DNA from: Rhodospirillaceae bacterium
GTDB taxonomy: Bacteria > Pseudomonadota > Alphaproteobacteria > CACIAM-22H2
Direction: 5' to 3'
Length of the DNA stretch: 64,000 bases
Assembly: GCA_022843945.1 (NCBI GenBank)
Contig: JALHMR010000024.1
Location: 1-64,000, forward strand
The position numbers and the translations under genes were made by a program. Below, in pieces: positions 44,324 to 54,847 of the stretch; within the stretch, counting starts at the first letter, position 1; every line of letters starts with the position of its first letter. The notes under the pieces were generated by a model that saw nothing but the letters and a program-made list of their open reading frames with translations, did not search any database and was not told the origin of the DNA.

Positions 44324-45289
44324 TCAGTTGGCTTTCGCACCAGAGGCCTTGGCGATCGGCACCCAGATTTTGGTCTCGGCCTCGATGAATTTGACAAAGG
44401 CGGCGGGATCGAGCGGCTCCGGATCGATGGCGTCGCGGGCCAGGCGCTGGCGGATATCGGGCTGGGCCAGGGCCTTGATCACTTCGGCGTTAAGCTTCTT
44501 CACAATGGCCTCGGGCATGCCGGCCGGCCCTGACAGCGAGAACCAGGTGACCGTCACCAGCTCCGGGAAGCCGAGCTCGGTATAGGTCGGCACGTCGGGG
44601 TACTCAGGCAGGCGCTTGGGCGAGCTCACCGCCAGGGCGCGCATGCTGCCGGCGCGGATGTGCTCGGAGGCCGAGGTCAGGGTGAAGGAGCCGGCGGCGA
44701 TCTGGTTGCCGACGATGTCGCCCACGGCCTGGCCGGCACCGCGATAAGGCACGTGCTCCATCTTGAAGTTGGCGCGCTGCTGCAGCAGCTCGGCGACCAG
44801 GTGGCCGTGCGTGCCGATGCCCGGCGTGGCGTAGCTCAGCTTGCCCGGGTTCGCCTTGCCGTAGGCGATGAACTCGGCCAGCGTCCGAGCCGGCGTCGGG
44901 TTGCTGACCACCAGCACGTCGGGCGGCCCGCCGAACAGCGCGATATGGGTGAAGTCCTTGAGCGGATCGAAGCTCAGATTGGGGTTGAGGGCCGGCGCCA
45001 CGACATGCGAGGCGACACCCGAGACCACCAGCGTGTAGCCATCGGGGGCGGCGCGGGCCACCATCTCCGAGCCGAGCAGGCCGCCGGCCCCGGGGCGGTT
45101 CTCGACCACGAACTGCTGGCCGAGGGATTCGGTGAGCTTGATGGCGACCAGCCGGCCGAGCGTGTCGGCGGTGCCGCCGGGCGCGAATGGCGCAATGATC
45201 TTGACCGGCTTGGCCGGCCATTCCTGCGCGCCGGTGGGCGCCACAGCTAATGCCAGAAGCGCCGCCGCGACTGCGAACTTGTAACGCAT
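44324..45289 (-). CDS. Bug/TctC-type tripartite tricarboxylate transporter receptor, TphC-like by context
   Basis: 321 aa, signal peptide (about 1-21, cleaved near APTGA) and Bug signatures IAPFAPGGTADTLGR and VVENRPGAGGLLG. First gene of the Rieske operon. TphC, the terephthalate receptor of Comamonas, belongs to the same family and stands in the same kind of operon. The TctAB permease needed may be the one at 47.3-49.3 kb just upstream on the same strand. Confidence 0.9.
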   Translation of the reverse strand: MRYKFAVAAALLALAVAPTGAQEWPAKPVKIIAPFAPGGTADTLGRLVAIKLTESLGQQFVVENRPGAGGLLGSEMVARAAPDGYTLVVSGVASHVVAPALNPNLSFDPLKDFTHIALFGGPPDVLVVSNPTPARTLAEFIAYGKANPGKLSYATPGIGTHGHLVAELLQQRANFKMEHVPYRGAGQAVGDIVGNQIAAGSFTLTSASEHIRAGSMRALAVSSPKRLPEYPDVPTYTELGFPELVTVTWFSLSGPAGMPEAIVKKLNAEVIKALAQPDIRQRLARDAIDPEPLDPAAFVKFIEAETKIWVPIAKASGAKAN

Positions 45290-45349
45290 GGTTTCCTCCG
45301 TATACGGACTATGCCACGCCGAGCTCCCCGGAGGGAGTGTCCCTAGGCT

Positions 45350-46159
45350 TTACAGGGCGGCGGCGATCTTGGCCAGCGCGTCCCGGCCGGCCAGCATGTC
45401 GTCGAGCGAGCCGAAGGCGTTCATGTAGTGGCCGCGATACCCGGCCCCTTCGATGCGGCTAAACATCTTCTTGAAGTCGATATTGCCCTTGCCGATCTGC
45501 AGGTGCTGCTCCTTGTCGCCCTTGTTGTCAGCTAGCCGCACCTCGCCGAGGCGCTTCATGTCGATCCAGTCGAGATGACCGTCGATGCCCTCAGGCACCA
45601 GGTGCGCATGATTGACCGTGAACGACATGCCGATGGCGGGCGACTGGACGGCGCTGAAGAAGGTTTTGCATTCCTCGAGGTTGTAGACGAGGTAATGCAC
45701 CTCGGCGTCGTCGGGCTCCTTGTTGAGGTTCTCGAGCAGCAGCCTGGCGCCTTTCTTCTCGGCATAGTCGCCGGCTCGCTTCAGCCGCTCGATGCCGGCC
45801 GCGACGCGCGCCTTGTAGTCGCCGCCGAAGTGGTAGCCGCCGTGGACTGTGATCCACTCGGCGTTGAGACGCTTGGCGATGTCGATGTACTTGCGCAAGT
45901 AAGCGTCGGCGGCATCCGTCATGATCGGCGAGGTCTCGGCGACGTTGACCGCCGAAAGCGTGTGCAGGCCGAGATGGATGCCGTGCTTGGCCAGGGCGTC
46001 GCGGATCGGCTTGGCGCGCTCCTCGGTATCGAAGGACAGCAGCTCCCTGTCGAGCTCGCTGTCGATGAATTTCACGCCGTTCTTCGCCGCCCAGGCGATA
46101 CCGTCCTCGAGACGGATCTTGCTGCTGAGATCGATGCCGATGCGGTCTTTCAAGTCCAT
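45350..46159 (-). CDS. sugar phosphate isomerase/epimerase-like TIM barrel (AP endonuclease 2 fold)
   Basis: 269 aa. The xylose-isomerase-like TIM-barrel fold is suggested by ITVHGGYHFGGD, LLLENLN, FTVNHAHLV and RLADNKGDKEQHLQIGKGNIDF, where His and Glu/Asp pairs form the metal site. Family members isomerise or epimerise sugars or inositols, or act on hydroxy-acids. The ATG at 46159 is the first start inside the conserved region. It lies 26 bp after the enolase-superfamily gene. Confidence 0.82.
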   Translation of the reverse strand: MDLKDRIGIDLSSKIRLEDGIAWAAKNGVKFIDSELDRELLSFDTEERAKPIRDALAKHGIHLGLHTLSAVNVAETSPIMTDAADAYLRKYIDIAKRLNAEWITVHGGYHFGGDYKARVAAGIERLKRAGDYAEKKGARLLLENLNKEPDDAEVHYLVYNLEECKTFFSAVQSPAIGMSFTVNHAHLVPEGIDGHLDWIDMKRLGEVRLADNKGDKEQHLQIGKGNIDFKKMFSRIEGAGYRGHYMNAFGSLDDMLAGRDALAKIAAAL

Positions 46160-46185
46160 GTGCGTGTCACTCGTGTCGCTGTTGT

Positions 46186-47325
46186 TCAGGCGGCCTTGCC
46201 GCGCCGGCCGTCGGTGCGCAGCGCGTCGATGCGGTCCCAGTCGAGGGTGACGCCCAGGCCGGGCCCGTTCGGCACTGTGATGAAGCCGGGCTTGGGCTGC
46301 AGGTCCTCGCGGATGATGTCGATGGTGGTGCCCATCGGCCGCATCGAGCCGATCTCGCAGGGGAAGACGAGATTGCGCGCCGTGGCGGCCATGTGGGCCT
46401 CGGCGGCTCCGGCCAGGCCCATCTCGAAGACATGGCCGAGAACGGCGGCAAGGCCGGCGGCCTCCAGCATGGCGACAATGGCCAGCGCGCCGTCGAGGCC
46501 GTGTTTGGTGACCTTGACCTTCATGCGGTCGGCCGCCTGCAGGCGGATGACGTTCATCGCATCGATCGGCGAGGCCACCATGTCGTCGGTCATCAGCGGC
46601 ACGCCGATGTTCCGCTTGACCTCGGCCATGCCCAGGATGTCGTAGCGCGGCAGCGGCTGCTCGACATGCTCGATGTCGAGGCGTTCGATGGCCCGCACCA
46701 GGCGGATGCAGTCGGCCGGGCGGTAGTGATCGTTGGCGTCGACGCGCAGTTTCACTTTCGGGCCGATGGCCTCGCGCACCGCTTCGACGCGGGCGATGTC
46801 GGCTGCCACCGTCTCGCCGACCTTGATCTTGATGGCCGTGAAGCCGGCCTTGGCCTCCTCGGCGGCGATCTTGGCCATCTCGTCGGGCGAGGTCATGCCG
46901 ACCACCGGGCCGATGACCGGCACCTGGTCGAGCGCCCGGCCGCCGAGCAGCGCCGCGACGGGAGCACCCAGTAGCTTGGCCTGCAGGTCGAAGAGCGCGT
47001 TGTTGACCGCCGCCTTGGTCCAGATGCGACCCTTGAGCACGGCTTCGAGCCTGGCCATCGCCGCGCGCCGGTCGGTCGCTGAGGCGCCGGTCAGGGCGGG
47101 GATCACGTAGCGCTGGACCGCGCCCATGACCTCCTCGGGGAACTCCTCGGGCTTGCCGGGCGGGGCGCAGACGATCTCGGCATTGCCTTCGACGCCGCGG
47201 TCGGAGATCAGGCGCAGGATGACGGAAGTGTGCACCGCTGTCTGACCCTCCGAGATGCGGAAGGGCCGCGGACCCGTGACGTTCACGGGGATGGCGTCGA
47301 CTGTGACGATCTTGGCGGTGTTCAT
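46186..47325 (-). CDS. mandelate racemase/muconate lactonizing enzyme family protein, MLE-like subgroup
   Basis: 379 aa. K166-I-K168 catalytic motif, metal ligands Asp196 (RVDAND), Glu222 (VEQP) and Asp247 (TDD), and a Lys near 271-274 (KVTKHG) on the opposite face mark an MLE-type enzyme. The two-sided Lys arrangement fits muconate cycloisomerase, dipeptide epimerase or OSBS-like chemistry. Start ATG 47325. It is 3 bp from tctA and in one operon with the transporter; a role in isomerising or lactonising an imported carboxylate is plausible. Confidence 0.85.
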   Translation of the reverse strand: MNTAKIVTVDAIPVNVTGPRPFRISEGQTAVHTSVILRLISDRGVEGNAEIVCAPPGKPEEFPEEVMGAVQRYVIPALTGASATDRRAAMARLEAVLKGRIWTKAAVNNALFDLQAKLLGAPVAALLGGRALDQVPVIGPVVGMTSPDEMAKIAAEEAKAGFTAIKIKVGETVAADIARVEAVREAIGPKVKLRVDANDHYRPADCIRLVRAIERLDIEHVEQPLPRYDILGMAEVKRNIGVPLMTDDMVASPIDAMNVIRLQAADRMKVKVTKHGLDGALAIVAMLEAAGLAAVLGHVFEMGLAGAAEAHMAATARNLVFPCEIGSMRPMGTTIDIIREDLQPKPGFITVPNGPGLGVTLDWDRIDALRTDGRRGKAA

Positions 47326-47328
47326 GTG

Positions 47329-48825
47329 TCAGGTTCCGGGCAGGCTGATCTGACGCTGCCGGAGGATAAGGGCGGTGATGGCCGGCACGGCGATGGCCAG
47401 GACGGCGGCCGCGAGCAGACCCGCCGAGATCGGCCGGGAGAGGAAGATCATGCCGCTGCCATGCGACAGGGTGAGCGACTGGCGCAGCGTGTTCTCGAAC
47501 AGGGGCCCGAGGACGAGACCGAGCACCATGGGGGCCGCCGGCCAGTCGTAGCGCTTCATCAGCCAGCCGAGCACGCCGAAGCCGAGCATCACCCACGCAT
47601 CCTCGACGCTGTTGGCGTTCGCGATGGCGCCGGTCAGGCAGATGGCCAGGATCGGCGGGTAGATCCAGCTATAGGGGATCTGCAGCATGCGGGCGAACAG
47701 GCTGGCCAGCGGCAGGTTCATCAGCAGCAGGATGAGGTTGCCGATATACATACTGGCGATCACCGCCCAGACCAGGCTGGAATTGGTGGTGAACATCTCC
47801 GGGCCCGGGCGCAGGCCGAACATGATCAGGGCACCGAGCATGACGGCGGTGGTGTTGGAGCCGGGCACGCCGAGCGAGAACATCGGCACCATGGCGCCGG
47901 CCGAGGCGGCGTTGTTGGCGGATTCAGGCCCGGCGACGCCTTCGATGGCGCCCTTGCCGAAGCGTGACGGGTCCTTGGCGACCTTTTTCTCGATGATGTA
48001 GCCGACGAACGAGGCGATGGTGGCGCCCGCCGCTGGCAGGATGCCGATGAAGAAGCCGACGCCGGTCCCGCGCAGGATGGCCAGGCGCGCCTGGCGCCAT
48101 TCCTGGCGGTTGGGCAGCACGCGCCCGATATTGAGGATCGGCTTGACCGCCGGCATGCCGGTGGTGGCCAGCACCTCGCCAAGCCCGAACAGGGCGACCG
48201 CCAGGATGATGAAGTCGACGCCGTCGAAGAGCCACATCTGGTCGAAGGTGAAGCGCGGCACGCCGACCTGCGGGTCGATGCCGATCGAGCCGATGATCAG
48301 GCCAGCCACACCGGTAGCCAGTCCCTTGAGCACGGAGCCGCCGACTGCCGCCAGGGCCGTCAGGCCGAGCGCCACGAGGGCGAAGTACTCCGGCGGCCCG
48401 AAGGCGAGGGCGGCGAAGGCCAGCAGGGGTGCGAGCAGCATCAGTCCCAGCGTGCCCAGGGTGCCGGCGATGAAGGAGCCGATGGCCGCAATGCCCAGCG
48501 CGACACCCGCGCGACCCTGCTTGGCCATCTCGTGGCCGTCGATGGCCGTCATCACCGAGGTCGATTCACCGGGCACGTTGATCAGGACCGAGGTGAGCGT
48601 GCCGCCGTACTGCGCGCCGTAATAGAGACCGGCGAACATGATGATGGCGCCGGTCGGGCTGGAGCCGAAGGTCAGGGGCAGCAGCAGGGCGATCGCCGCT
48701 GAGGGGCCGATGCCCGGCAGCACGCCGATGATCTGTCCCAGCAGGACGCCCAGCAGGCACATCAGGAGATTGGCCGGCGTGGCGGCTGTGACAAAGCCCT
48801 GGGCCAGGTTGTAGAACGCGTCCAC
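47329..48825 (-). CDS. tctA: TctA large membrane subunit of tripartite tricarboxylate transporter
   Basis: 498 aa from a GTG at 48825, the usual TctA size, with about 11-12 helices. Signature segments GVLPGIGPSAAIALLLPLTF, LPAAGATIASFVGY and GVPGSNTTAVMLG are present. It forms the channel with TctB and receives substrate from TctC. The GTG is placed two bases after the tctB stop; a longer upstream start would overlap tctB. Confidence 0.92.
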   Translation of the reverse strand: MDAFYNLAQGFVTAATPANLLMCLLGVLLGQIIGVLPGIGPSAAIALLLPLTFGSSPTGAIIMFAGLYYGAQYGGTLTSVLINVPGESTSVMTAIDGHEMAKQGRAGVALGIAAIGSFIAGTLGTLGLMLLAPLLAFAALAFGPPEYFALVALGLTALAAVGGSVLKGLATGVAGLIIGSIGIDPQVGVPRFTFDQMWLFDGVDFIILAVALFGLGEVLATTGMPAVKPILNIGRVLPNRQEWRQARLAILRGTGVGFFIGILPAAGATIASFVGYIIEKKVAKDPSRFGKGAIEGVAGPESANNAASAGAMVPMFSLGVPGSNTTAVMLGALIMFGLRPGPEMFTTNSSLVWAVIASMYIGNLILLLMNLPLASLFARMLQIPYSWIYPPILAICLTGAIANANSVEDAWVMLGFGVLGWLMKRYDWPAAPMVLGLVLGPLFENTLRQSLTLSHGSGMIFLSRPISAGLLAAAVLAIAVPAITALILRQRQISLPGT

Positions 48826-48827
48826 CG

Positions 48828-49277
48828 TCAGATACCCAGCGGTCCAGTGGGCAGCGGGATGCGCAGCCACGCCTTGAAGATCAGCAGCAGCACGGCGGTC
48901 GTTGCCGCCGCGACCGCCGCCGATCTAGCGACCGGCAGGCGCTCGACGACGGCGAAGAGGAACAGCAGCAGCAGGAAGACCGACGGGCCGAAGCCCGCGA
49001 GGTCGAGGCCCAGGATTCCGCCGGCAAGAGCGGCGAGCACGATCAGCGGCTTGCCGATGGGCGGCTCCGCCGCCGCTTCCGTCTGCCGCACGAGATTGAC
49101 CACGATCGCCGCCGACAGGCCGACGAGGATGACGCCGTACCAGAACGGCACGAAGCCCGATTGCGGCGCGAAGCCCTGCCAGAATGGCATTCCGAAGGCC
49201 GTGGCGATCCACAGAATGCCTAATGCTGCGAAGAGCAGGGCGAGGATGACCTCGCCCTGCCCGAACCGAATGTGCAT
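48828..49277 (-). CDS. tctB: TctB small membrane subunit of tripartite tricarboxylate transporter
   Basis: 149 aa, four hydrophobic helices, typical TctB. The ATG at 49277 starts at MHIRFGQG just before TM1; a longer frame upstream would cover the tctC end and is rejected. It lies 13 bp after tctC. Confidence 0.85.
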   Translation of the reverse strand: MHIRFGQGEVILALLFAALGILWIATAFGMPFWQGFAPQSGFVPFWYGVILVGLSAAIVVNLVRQTEAAAEPPIGKPLIVLAALAGGILGLDLAGFGPSVFLLLLFLFAVVERLPVARSAAVAAATTAVLLLIFKAWLRIPLPTGPLGI

Positions 49278-49290
49278 AGATAAGAAAGCC

Positions 49291-50253
49291 TTACTTGCCG
49301 AGCAGCTCGCGATAGAGCTTCTCTTGATTGGCGAGAAAGGCCTCGAACTGCGCACCGGCGATCGGCGCTTCGGACGCCGCGTTGTCCTTCAAGTACGCCT
49401 TGAAGGCCGGCGTGGCGACGACCTTCTGCATGATGCCTTCCCAGTACTTGGCGGCATCGGCCGGGGCACCCTTGGGAATGCCGATCCCGCGCCACATCTG
49501 GAAGTTCGGGGCGTTGATCCCCTGTTCCTTCACGGTGGGCACGTCCGACAGCAGGGCGAAGCGGTTGTCGCGGAACACACCGATCGCCCGCACCGCCTTC
49601 TGGTTCAAATGACCCATGAACTCGAGCGGATTGCCGAGTGTGCCGTGGACATGCCCGCCGAGCAGGGCGGTCAGGGCCTCGCCGCCGCTGTTGAAGTTGA
49701 TCGTGTTCAGTTCCGTACCGGTCGACTTGCCGAGCACGGTCACGGCCATCACGTCGGTCGTGCCGCCCGTGGCGAAGGCATAGGTCTTGGCCGGCTTCGA
49801 CTTCGCATCCTTGACGAAATCGGCCATGTTCTTCCACGGCGAGTCCGCCTTCACGAAGAAGACGAAGTCGTCGAGCATGGTGTTCATGACCGGCTGGATC
49901 TCGCTGAGCGTGCGGACCTGCGGGTTGAGAATCGGCGTGATCTGCACGCTGCCATTGACCAGCACGAGGGTGTGCGGATCGGCCCGGCGGCTGCCGGTGA
50001 CATAGCCGACGCCGACCGCGCCGCCGCCGCCCGGCTTGTTCACCAGGGCGACCGGGACTGGCACCAGCTTCTCCTCGACGATGATCTTGTGAATGACGCG
50101 CGCCAGGAGATCGGCGCCGCCGCCGACGGCGAACGGGATGACGAATTCGACGTCGCGTGTCGGCTTCCATTGGGCCGAGGCCGGCAGCGCGACGATCGAT
50201 GTGGCGATGAATGAAAGGACGGCAAGAACCCGTCCCCACGCAGTGTGAGACAT
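49291..50253 (-). CDS. tctC: TctC (Bug) receptor of tripartite tricarboxylate transporter
   Basis: 320 aa. Sec signal peptide (about 1-27, ending PASAQ) and a Bug fold with IPFAVGGGADLLAR and VNKPGGGGAVGVGYV. It is more divergent than the other Bug proteins here. It heads the tctC-tctB-tctA-MLE-isomerase gene set. Confidence 0.9.
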   Translation of the reverse strand: MSHTAWGRVLAVLSFIATSIVALPASAQWKPTRDVEFVIPFAVGGGADLLARVIHKIIVEEKLVPVPVALVNKPGGGGAVGVGYVTGSRRADPHTLVLVNGSVQITPILNPQVRTLSEIQPVMNTMLDDFVFFVKADSPWKNMADFVKDAKSKPAKTYAFATGGTTDVMAVTVLGKSTGTELNTINFNSGGEALTALLGGHVHGTLGNPLEFMGHLNQKAVRAIGVFRDNRFALLSDVPTVKEQGINAPNFQMWRGIGIPKGAPADAAKYWEGIMQKVVATPAFKAYLKDNAASEAPIAGAQFEAFLANQEKLYRELLGK

Positions 50254-50366
50254 GGCGTACTCCTCCCCGAACCAGATGAAAGCCGTTATCGGATTATTGA
50301 ACGGCGGACTTTAGCAGCAGGCAACAGGGTAGGCAACGCAGGGTGCCGGTTGCACTGCACAACAAC

Positions 50367-52013
50367 TTAGCGTGGCTGCTGCGTCGCTTTCTGGTGCTCC
50401 TGTTCGCGCAGCTTGAAGCGCTGCACCTTGCCGGTCTCGGTCCGCGGCAGGGCTTCGACGAACTCGACGGCGCGCGGATACTTGTACGGCGCGATCTGGT
50501 TCTTCACGAAATCCTGCAGCTCCTTGGCCGTCGAGGCGCTGCCCTCGTCCGGCTTTCGTAGTACGACGAAAGCCTTGACCAGCATGCCGCGATCGGGGTC
50601 CGGCGCGCCGACCACGGCGCATTCCTTGACCTTGGGATGCTCGAGCAGCACGCCTTCGACTTCCGGTCCGGAGATATTGTAGCCGGCGGAAATGATCATG
50701 TCGTCGGAACGCGCCTGGTACCAGAAGTAGCCGTCCGCATCCATGCGGTAGGTATCGCCGGTGACGTTCCAGCCGTTCTGGGCGTATTTGCGCTGGCGTT
50801 CCGCGTCGGCGAGATAGCGGCAGCCGGTCGGCCCGCGCACGGCGAGCCGGCCCATCTCGCCCGCCGGCAAGGGATCGCCGTTCTCGTCGACGATTATCGC
50901 CTCGTAGCCGGGGATGGCGCGGCCGGTGGCGCCGGGCCGGATGGCGTCGCCCTCCGACGAGATGAAGATGTGCAGCATCTCCGTCGAGCCGAGCCCGTCG
51001 ATCAGCTTGATGCCGGTCTTCTCCCGCCAGCCTTCGAAGATGGCCAACGGCAGGTGCTCGCCCGCCGACACGCCCTTGCGCAAGGACGCGAGGTGGCGTG
51101 CCTCGGCGTTGTCGGCCATCACGCGATAGGCGGTCGGCGCGGTGAAGACGATGGTCGCCTTGTGATCGTAGATGATCTGCGGCAGCACGTCGGGTGTCGC
51201 CTTCTCGGCCAGCGCGGTCGAGGCGCCGAAGCGGAAGGGAAAAAGAGCGAGACCGCCGAGGCCGAAGGTGAAGGCGAGCGGTGGCGAGCCGCAGAAGATA
51301 TCGTCGGCCGAGGGCTTCAGGGTCGAGCGCGGGAAACAGTCGCAGATTGCCAGAACGTCGCGGTGGAAATGCACGGTGCCCTTGGCGGGCCCCGTGGTGC
51401 CGGAGGTGAAGGCGATCAGCGCCACGTCGTCAGCGGCCGTATCGCAGTTGGCGAACGCAGCGCCCTGGCGGGCCATGCGCGCCTCGAGACTGTCCGAAGC
51501 GTCGCTGTTGAAGTAGAGGACCTGCTGCAGGGCCGGTGCCTGGCCGGCAGCGCTCTTGAGCTCGTCGGCCAGACGCGCATCGCACAGGGCGAACTTCACC
51601 TGCGCCTTGTTGAGGATGTAAGCCAGCTCGCGGGCCCGGTAGAGCGGCATGGTGCCGACGGCGATGCCACCGGCTTTGAACACCGCCAGCCAGCAGGCCA
51701 CCATGATCGGGTTGTTGGCCGAGCGCAGCAGCACGCGGTTGCCGGGGACCAGGCCGAGGTCGTTGACCAGCACGCCGGCGATGCGGTTCGCGGTCTCCAG
51801 CAGATGGCGATAGGTCCACATCTTGGCGCCGAACCAGATGCAGGGCCGGTCACCGTGGCCGGCGGCCACCATCCGGTCGAGCAGCTCGACCCCGCAATTG
51901 AGGCGGCCCGGATACTGCAACTCCGGCAGCGTCAATTTGATCTCCGGCCAGTCGCCCGCTGCGGGCAGATTCTCGCGGGCGAAGGTGTCTGTGTGGGCGG
52001 TTCGTTCAGGCAT
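50367..52013 (-). CDS. aryl-CoA ligase (benzoate/2-aminobenzoate-CoA ligase type)
   Basis: 548 aa. ANL-superfamily motifs: P-loop FTSGTTGPAKGT (about 208-219), a GLGSTEM motif for the adenylate, the hinge Asp region (ARSDDMIISAGYNISGPEVE), and the C-terminal catalytic Lys in ETGKVQRFKLR. This pattern is typical of benzoate-CoA and 2-aminobenzoate-CoA ligases, which activate an aromatic acid with ATP and CoA. Last gene of a seven-gene overlapping operon; overlaps the OYE gene by 8 bp. Likely substrate an aromatic acid taken up by the Liv importer, by inference from the shared operator. Confidence 0.88.
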   Translation of the reverse strand: MPERTAHTDTFARENLPAAGDWPEIKLTLPELQYPGRLNCGVELLDRMVAAGHGDRPCIWFGAKMWTYRHLLETANRIAGVLVNDLGLVPGNRVLLRSANNPIMVACWLAVFKAGGIAVGTMPLYRARELAYILNKAQVKFALCDARLADELKSAAGQAPALQQVLYFNSDASDSLEARMARQGAAFANCDTAADDVALIAFTSGTTGPAKGTVHFHRDVLAICDCFPRSTLKPSADDIFCGSPPLAFTFGLGGLALFPFRFGASTALAEKATPDVLPQIIYDHKATIVFTAPTAYRVMADNAEARHLASLRKGVSAGEHLPLAIFEGWREKTGIKLIDGLGSTEMLHIFISSEGDAIRPGATGRAIPGYEAIIVDENGDPLPAGEMGRLAVRGPTGCRYLADAERQRKYAQNGWNVTGDTYRMDADGYFWYQARSDDMIISAGYNISGPEVEGVLLEHPKVKECAVVGAPDPDRGMLVKAFVVLRKPDEGSASTAKELQDFVKNQIAPYKYPRAVEFVEALPRTETGKVQRFKLREQEHQKATQQPR

Positions 52014-53472
52014 GGCTGGTTTCGGCGGGGTTCTCCTTCGCGCTGAAATCCGGCAGCGGCAGGTCGAGGCGCACCGCGTTCGATGGCGGGCTGTGGCGGC
52101 CGGACTTGTCGAAGGCCATCACGTGATAGGTGTAGGAAAGGCCGCCGAGCACCAGCCGGTCGGTGAATTTCGGCGCCTTCACCGCCTCGACGATGCCGGC
52201 CGGGCCGCCATCCTCGGCGCGGAACACGTCGTAGCCGACGATCTCGCTCCCTTCAGCGCGTTTCCAGGTGAGCTGGACGGTGCCGTTCTTGGTCGCGGCC
52301 GACAGAACCGGAACGCCGCTCGGCCAGCGCGGGCGCTCGGTGGATGGGTCGTCCTGTGGCGCCTGGGTGGCGCCCTTGGGCCAGAGGAAGCAGGTGACCA
52401 GCTTGAAATTCTCGTCGAGCTGCTTGCAGACGTTGCAGTAGATGCAGCGCACGATGGCGTCCGGGCGCTTCTCCTCGACCTTCTTGACCCAGTCGGGATC
52501 AGAGAGCAGCTGGCGCGCCATACCGATCATGTCGGCCTTGCCTTCGGCCAGCAGGCGCTCGGCATCCGCGGGATCGCTGATCTTGCCGACCGAGATCACC
52601 GGCACGGTGAAACCCTTGCCGTTGATGTAGTCCTTGATCCCGGCCGCCAGGTGCGCGTGCGGCAGCGGCGGATACGAATCACCGGGCATGCAGCGGTCGC
52701 CGGAATAGCCGGTGTAAGGGTAAAGCGGCTGGCCGGGCTTGTGCACGGCGTCCTCGAACTTGCCGCCGATCGACAGCGAGATGTAGTCGACGCCCATCTG
52801 GGCGAGGCGCAGCGCGATGCGCTGCGAATCGGGCAGCGCGTAGCCGTCCTTGATCGCCTCCTCGGCCAGGAAGCGCACGCCGACCGGGAAGTCCTGGCCC
52901 ACGACCTGACGCACCCGGGTCATCACCTTGCCGAACATGCGTAAGCGGCCTTCGAGCGTGCGGCCGTCGTATTCGTCGCGGCGCTTGTTGTGTCGCGAGA
53001 GGAACGAGGACAGCGTGTAGGCGTGGGCGGAGTGGAGCTCGACACCGTCATAGCCGGCGTCGCGGGCGCGGCCCGCGGCGGCTCCGAACTGCTCGATGAT
53101 CAGGTCGATCTCGGCAGTCGACAGCTGGTCGATGGTCTGGCGCCAGCCCGAGCGCGCCACCTTCATGAAATGGATGATCTGCGGGACGATCATCGACGGC
53201 CCCGCATCGTGCACGCGCTGCACCAGCGCGGCGTGACCGGGAATGAAGCTCTCGTCCGAGATGCGCAGCAGCGGCCCGGACTTCGATCCGTGGATGGCCA
53301 TGGCCTCGACCACGATCAGGCCGACATGGCCCTGGGCATAGCGCACGTAGCGGTCGATGATGCCCTGGTTGATGTAGCCGTCTTCGCCGGACAGGCGTGT
53401 CACCATGGCCGGCACGACCACGCGGTTCGGCACGGTCATGGAGTTCATGCGCAGCGGCTCGAGGAGCTTCAT
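52006..53472 (-). CDS. OYE-type FMN/Fe-S oxidoreductase with C-terminal FN3-like domain
   Basis: 488 aa. An N-terminal old-yellow-enzyme TIM barrel (about 1-335) has VELHSAHAYTLSSFLS (His147/His150) and SVGKISDPADAERLLAEGKADMIG as FMN-binding parts. Four cysteines, Cys343, Cys346, Cys349 and Cys361 (CIYCNVC), form a [4Fe-4S]-type set like that in trimethylamine dehydrogenase and dienoyl-CoA reductase. The C-terminal ~100 residues (about 385-475) look like a fibronectin type III domain (VQLTWKRAEG, YDVFRA, YTYHVMAFDKSG). The barrel is closest to the C-terminal half of 2-aminobenzoyl-CoA monooxygenase/reductase and salicylyl-CoA hydroxylase proteins, but no monooxygenase half is present. Probably reduces an aromatic-CoA intermediate. 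Confidence 0.85.
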   Translation of the reverse strand: MKLLEPLRMNSMTVPNRVVVPAMVTRLSGEDGYINQGIIDRYVRYAQGHVGLIVVEAMAIHGSKSGPLLRISDESFIPGHAALVQRVHDAGPSMIVPQIIHFMKVARSGWRQTIDQLSTAEIDLIIEQFGAAAGRARDAGYDGVELHSAHAYTLSSFLSRHNKRRDEYDGRTLEGRLRMFGKVMTRVRQVVGQDFPVGVRFLAEEAIKDGYALPDSQRIALRLAQMGVDYISLSIGGKFEDAVHKPGQPLYPYTGYSGDRCMPGDSYPPLPHAHLAAGIKDYINGKGFTVPVISVGKISDPADAERLLAEGKADMIGMARQLLSDPDWVKKVEEKRPDAIVRCIYCNVCKQLDENFKLVTCFLWPKGATQAPQDDPSTERPRWPSGVPVLSAATKNGTVQLTWKRAEGSEIVGYDVFRAEDGGPAGIVEAVKAPKFTDRLVLGGLSYTYHVMAFDKSGRHSPPSNAVRLDLPLPDFSAKENPAETSHA

Positions 53473-53650
53473 GGTTTCTGCCCCGCCGCCGCCGCGCGCA
53501 GGCACTTCGGGCACAGGCAGGTCGCGGCATCCGATACAGGCATCGGCACGCGGAAGCTTTCCTCCTTGCACCAGCAATCGCCGGCGGGGTTGCAGCCGAA
53601 CGCCGCGCCGCAGCGGCTGCAGCGGAGCTCGGCGGCCTGTGAATTCGCTG

Positions 53651-53654
<4 letters not shown>
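53469..53654 (-). CDS. cysteine-rich CWC family mini-protein
   Basis: 61 aa with seven cysteines; [18 protein letters not shown] is the defining pattern of the CWC family, probably a small zinc- or iron-binding ribbon. Function unknown. It starts at 53654 within the acyl-CoA dehydrogenase stop (4-bp ATGA overlap) and its stop overlaps the OYE start likewise. Being embedded in the operon suggests a role as an electron-transfer, metal-insertion or stabilising partner of the Fe-S oxidoreductase. Confidence 0.82.
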
Positions 53655-54846
<1,192 letters not shown>

Positions 54847-54847
<1 letters not shown>

